Shown here one piece after another: positions 59,535 through 61,271 of a DNA stretch of 61,271 nucleotides. A model generated the notes under the pieces. That model worked only from the letters and a program-made list of their open reading frames with translations, was not told the DNA's origin and did not search any database. Each line of letters starts with the position of its first letter. Within the stretch, counting starts at the first letter, position 1. The DNA comes from Bacteroidales bacterium (GTDB taxonomy: Bacteria > Bacteroidota > Bacteroidia > Bacteroidales > UBA932). The stretch covers positions 1-61,271 of the forward strand of contig JAGAFU010000009.1 in assembly GCA_017627955.1 (NCBI GenBank), written 5' to 3'. Both the position numbers and the translations under genes were made by a program.

Positions 59535-60559
59535 TTCAATCCTCTGATTATCCTTTTGACTGCCGATGGCCCTTCATAAATGAAGCCAGTGCAGATCTCT
59601 ATGAGCGAGGCGCCGGCGTCCAGCATTTTCCTGGCCTCTTCCGGACCCATGATACCACCCACGCCAATTATGGGAAGACGGCCATGAGTGTGCTCGTGTA
59701 TATTCTTGACAAGCTGCAGATTACGCTCGAAGACAGGCGCTCCTGAAAGACCACCCTTGCCGATTTTCTCGACTCTGGACTGGCTGGTTTTGAGCCCTTC
59801 GCGTGAAGTGGTCGTGTTGCCGGCGACAATCCCGTCCACACCTGACATCATACAGTAATCCAGGATTCCGTACAGTTCCTCGGTTGGGATGTCGGGGGAG
59901 ACCTTGATAAGGATCGGCTTGTATTTGTCATAGCAGATCCTCAGATCCAGGATAGGATCAACGACGTCGGAGAGATAAGACACATCCTGAAGCCCCTGAA
60001 GCCCCTCGACATTGGGGCATGAGACATTGATCGTGAACATGTCCACGAAGTCGTACAATCTGGAGAATGCCGTCTTGTAGTCGTTGATTATGTCCTCGTC
60101 TGAAGCTGAGAGCGTGTTTTTGGCTATACTCGCGCAAATAATCCGCTTCGGCGGGTCTTTCTTGATGTGGTCGATCGCGTAATCAACACCATTGTTGTTT
60201 ATTCCCATCCTGTTGATGAGAGCTCGGTCCTGCGGCAGCCTGAAAAGGCGCGGTTTGGGATTCCCTTGCTGTGGAAGCTTTGTCAAGGAGCCGATCTCAA
60301 TGAAAGAGAAACCGAACCAGGAAAACTCGTTGTAGAACTCGCCGTTCTTGTCGATTCCCGCGGCGAGACCGACAGGATTTGGAAAGTCCAGGCCCCAGAG
60401 CTGGCGGCGCAACGAAGGTGCCTTGCAACGGAATATGAATCTGGCGACAGCGGGGACGCCTGGGATGTGCCTCAACGCTCGAAGCGCCTTCAGAGTGAGC
60501 CTATGGGCCGTCTCGGGCGGAAACCTGAACAGGATCGGTCGTATGAAATGTTTGTACAT
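59531..60559 (-). CDS. pyrD: Dihydroorotate dehydrogenase, class 2 (quinone)
   Basis: 342 residues. The N-terminal MYKHFIRPILFRFPPETAHRLTLKALRAL helix is the membrane-associating extension of class 2. FPNPVGLAAGIDKNGEF and FIEIGSLTKLPQQGNPKPRLFRL follow. The FMN and substrate site is MFTINVSCPNVEGLQGLQ, and PIIGVGGIMGPEEARKMLDAGASLIEICTGF completes it. It links pyrimidine synthesis to menaquinone. The -7 box is five bases before the ATG, so the message may be leaderless. Confidence 0.94.
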   Translation of the reverse strand: MYKHFIRPILFRFPPETAHRLTLKALRALRHIPGVPAVARFIFRCKAPSLRRQLWGLDFPNPVGLAAGIDKNGEFYNEFSWFGFSFIEIGSLTKLPQQGNPKPRLFRLPQDRALINRMGINNNGVDYAIDHIKKDPPKRIICASIAKNTLSASDEDIINDYKTAFSRLYDFVDMFTINVSCPNVEGLQGLQDVSYLSDVVDPILDLRICYDKYKPILIKVSPDIPTEELYGILDYCMMSGVDGIVAGNTTTSREGLKTSQSRVEKIGKGGLSGAPVFERNLQLVKNIHEHTHGRLPIIGVGGIMGPEEARKMLDAGASLIEICTGFIYEGPSAVKRIIRGLK

Positions 60560-60564
60560 ATACG

Positions 60565-60572
60565 CGAATATA
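60565..60572 (-). promoter_or_regulatory. -7 box TATATTCG of pyrD-cinA, next to the start codon
   Basis: TATATTCG, five bases (CGTAT) and then the ATG at 60559. The transcription start would be expected at or very near the start codon. Confidence 0.5.
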
Positions 60573-60598
60573 ACAATAAAATGTCTATTCGCGGACTA

Positions 60599-60958
60599 CT
60601 ACATGATCTCTTGGAAGGTGCCGTTGTCGTAGAAGATGACCACTTTCACGATTTTGGGCTGATCTATCAGAGTCTCAACTGATTCCGGTGTGTCGGCAAA
60701 GATGTTGTCGGCCTCGGGAGCCGGCGAGGGGATTTCCTCGGGGCCCGTCACCTTATACATTTTGCCCTTGCCGCTCACCAGCCATTCGAGATTAAGGTTG
60801 GGGAACTGGCGGGCGAGACTCTCGATAAAATCGTAGCCCGGTTTGTTGCGGCCGGCGAGAATATGGGAGACACTGGCCTTCGCGACTCCCAGTCGCTCGG
60901 CGAACTGGGATTGGGTGAGATTCTCGGCATTGAGGAACTGTTGAAGACGCTGGTTCAT
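60599..60958 (-). CDS. XRE-family helix-turn-helix regulator
   Basis: 119 residues from the ATG at 60958; the ORF can be extended to a TTG at 60964, but that lies where transcription is expected to begin. MNQRLQQFLNAENLTQSQFAERLGVAKASVSHILAGRNKPGYDFIESLARQFPNLNLEWL is an XRE/Cro HTH (about 5-60). The C-terminal 55 residues (KIVKVVIFYDNGTFQEIM end) are a possible sensing or dimerisation part. It is separated from pyrD by 39 bases. An inverted repeat overlaps its promoter. Confidence 0.85.
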   Translation of the reverse strand: MNQRLQQFLNAENLTQSQFAERLGVAKASVSHILAGRNKPGYDFIESLARQFPNLNLEWLVSGKGKMYKVTGPEEIPSPAPEADNIFADTPESVETLIDQPKIVKVVIFYDNGTFQEIM

Positions 60959-60975
60959 GGGCAAATTCTTTGTTC

Positions 60976-60998
60976 ACAAATTTAATGATATAATTTGT
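60976..60998 (-). promoter_or_regulatory. -7 box and dyad before the XRE regulator (possible operator)
   Basis: TAAATTTG (minus strand, 60984-60977) is 18 bases before the ATG at 60958. The dyad ACAAATT (60976-60982) / AATTTGT (60992-60998) with a 9-base spacer covers it, the form expected of an autoregulatory operator. Confidence 0.45.
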
Positions 60999-61271
60999 AA
61001 ATCCAAAGCGAGGATGACCAATAAAAGGGGAGAGGTGGTTCAAATAATAGCTTATAAAGCAGTTGAATTTAATTTTAATTAGTAATATATAAATGCCTAA
61101 TAATTAAGTAATAAGTATGCTTATTAAGCCTATAATTCATACTTTGGCCCCTAGGGGAGTCTTATTTTTACAAATCCTTTTGAATAAAAGATTTCATTTA
61201 CTATTTATATCTATCTGATATTCAGTAAATTGATAAAAATATCTTTAGTTATTAAAATTCCTTATTTTCAC
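60999..61271. other. AT-rich tail, no gene seen
   Basis: No convincing ORF in about 270 bases; strongly AT-rich compared with the rest of the window. It holds a perfect 10-bp palindrome CCCCTAGGGG at 61148-61157 and several TTAATTA/TAATAA runs. It may be the upstream region of a gene past the window edge. Confidence 0.5.

Noticed and set aside
61141-61170. CCCCTAGGGG plus T-rich run as a terminator
   Set aside because: The palindrome has no loop, and the T-run is interrupted and displaced.

Overview
The window is chromosomal DNA of an anaerobic Bacteroidota, most likely a gut or rumen Bacteroidales; I cannot resolve it below order. The pointers are Bacteroidota-type families (DUF3276/PurA-like, DUF5606, DUF4252, DUF3467, long NusB, YbbR, Wzi-type capsule assembly, GH106, DUF1080), a TonB-dependent receptor, anaerobic glycerol-3-phosphate dehydrogenase GlpABC with menaquinone biosynthesis, and repeated promoters of the Bacteroidota type (-7 box TAnnTTTG, here often TAnnTTCG). 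The DNA is moderately GC-rich except at the left edge and the last 300 bases, which are AT-richer.

Layout. 1-4805 is an accessory stretch: the 3' part of a Rad50/SMC-like coiled-coil ATPase, an AAA_14/DUF4143 ATPase, a broken winged-helix tail with 12-bp tandem repeats, and an archaeal-type P-loop ATPase. 5021-6229 is a nucleotidyltransferase fused to a GHMP-kinase-like domain. 6230-7570 is a REP/RAYT locus: a Y1 HUH transposase flanked on both sides by paired palindromes. 8831-17691 is the core of a capsule/exopolysaccharide locus (SLBB export protein, Wzz, Wzi, one GT4 glycosyltransferase, membrane nucleotide-sugar dehydratase, PHP phosphatase). On the minus strand follow a compact ECF-sigma operon bracketed by two DUF4252 genes (19524-17700) and a salvage operon (MTA/SAH deaminase, purine nucleoside phosphorylase, small membrane protein, NAD synthetase; 24251-19697).

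24320-31074 holds a GH106 rhamnosidase facing an operon for a Tat-exported Gfo/Idh oxidoreductase, a DUF1080 lipoprotein and a TIM-barrel epimerase lipoprotein, which together resemble the 3-keto-glycoside route. 31504-41328 has a DUF3276 gene divergent from a long nusB-yajC-ybbR-coaE-DUF5606-rimO-lipoprotein-glpABC run. RNase P RNA (about 41415-41737), menA and ubiE follow, so GlpABC sits beside the genes that make its quinone acceptor. A TPP riboswitch controls a TonB-dependent receptor (probable thiamine importer). The right end has a CNNM/CBS protein, an operon with KdsC and Maf, valS-thioesterase-tatA-tatC-ABC-F, a DUF2807 protein, an M19 dipeptidase, and cinA, pyrD and an XRE regulator on the minus strand.

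The strongest unusual signal is a set of short palindromic elements that sit in frame inside genes. One element encodes nearly the same peptide (GSTPLTN...SLSG(A/V)EGLSG(A/V)EG) in two unrelated proteins, the Wzi-like porin and the MTA/SAH deaminase. A different palindrome adds about 32 residues within a conserved C-terminal stretch of NAD synthetase. A third repeat family contributes the stop codon of the TonB receptor. A second notable signal is a terminator-like hairpin that encloses the start codon of the TPP-controlled receptor, with a matching candidate anti-terminator in the riboswitch.
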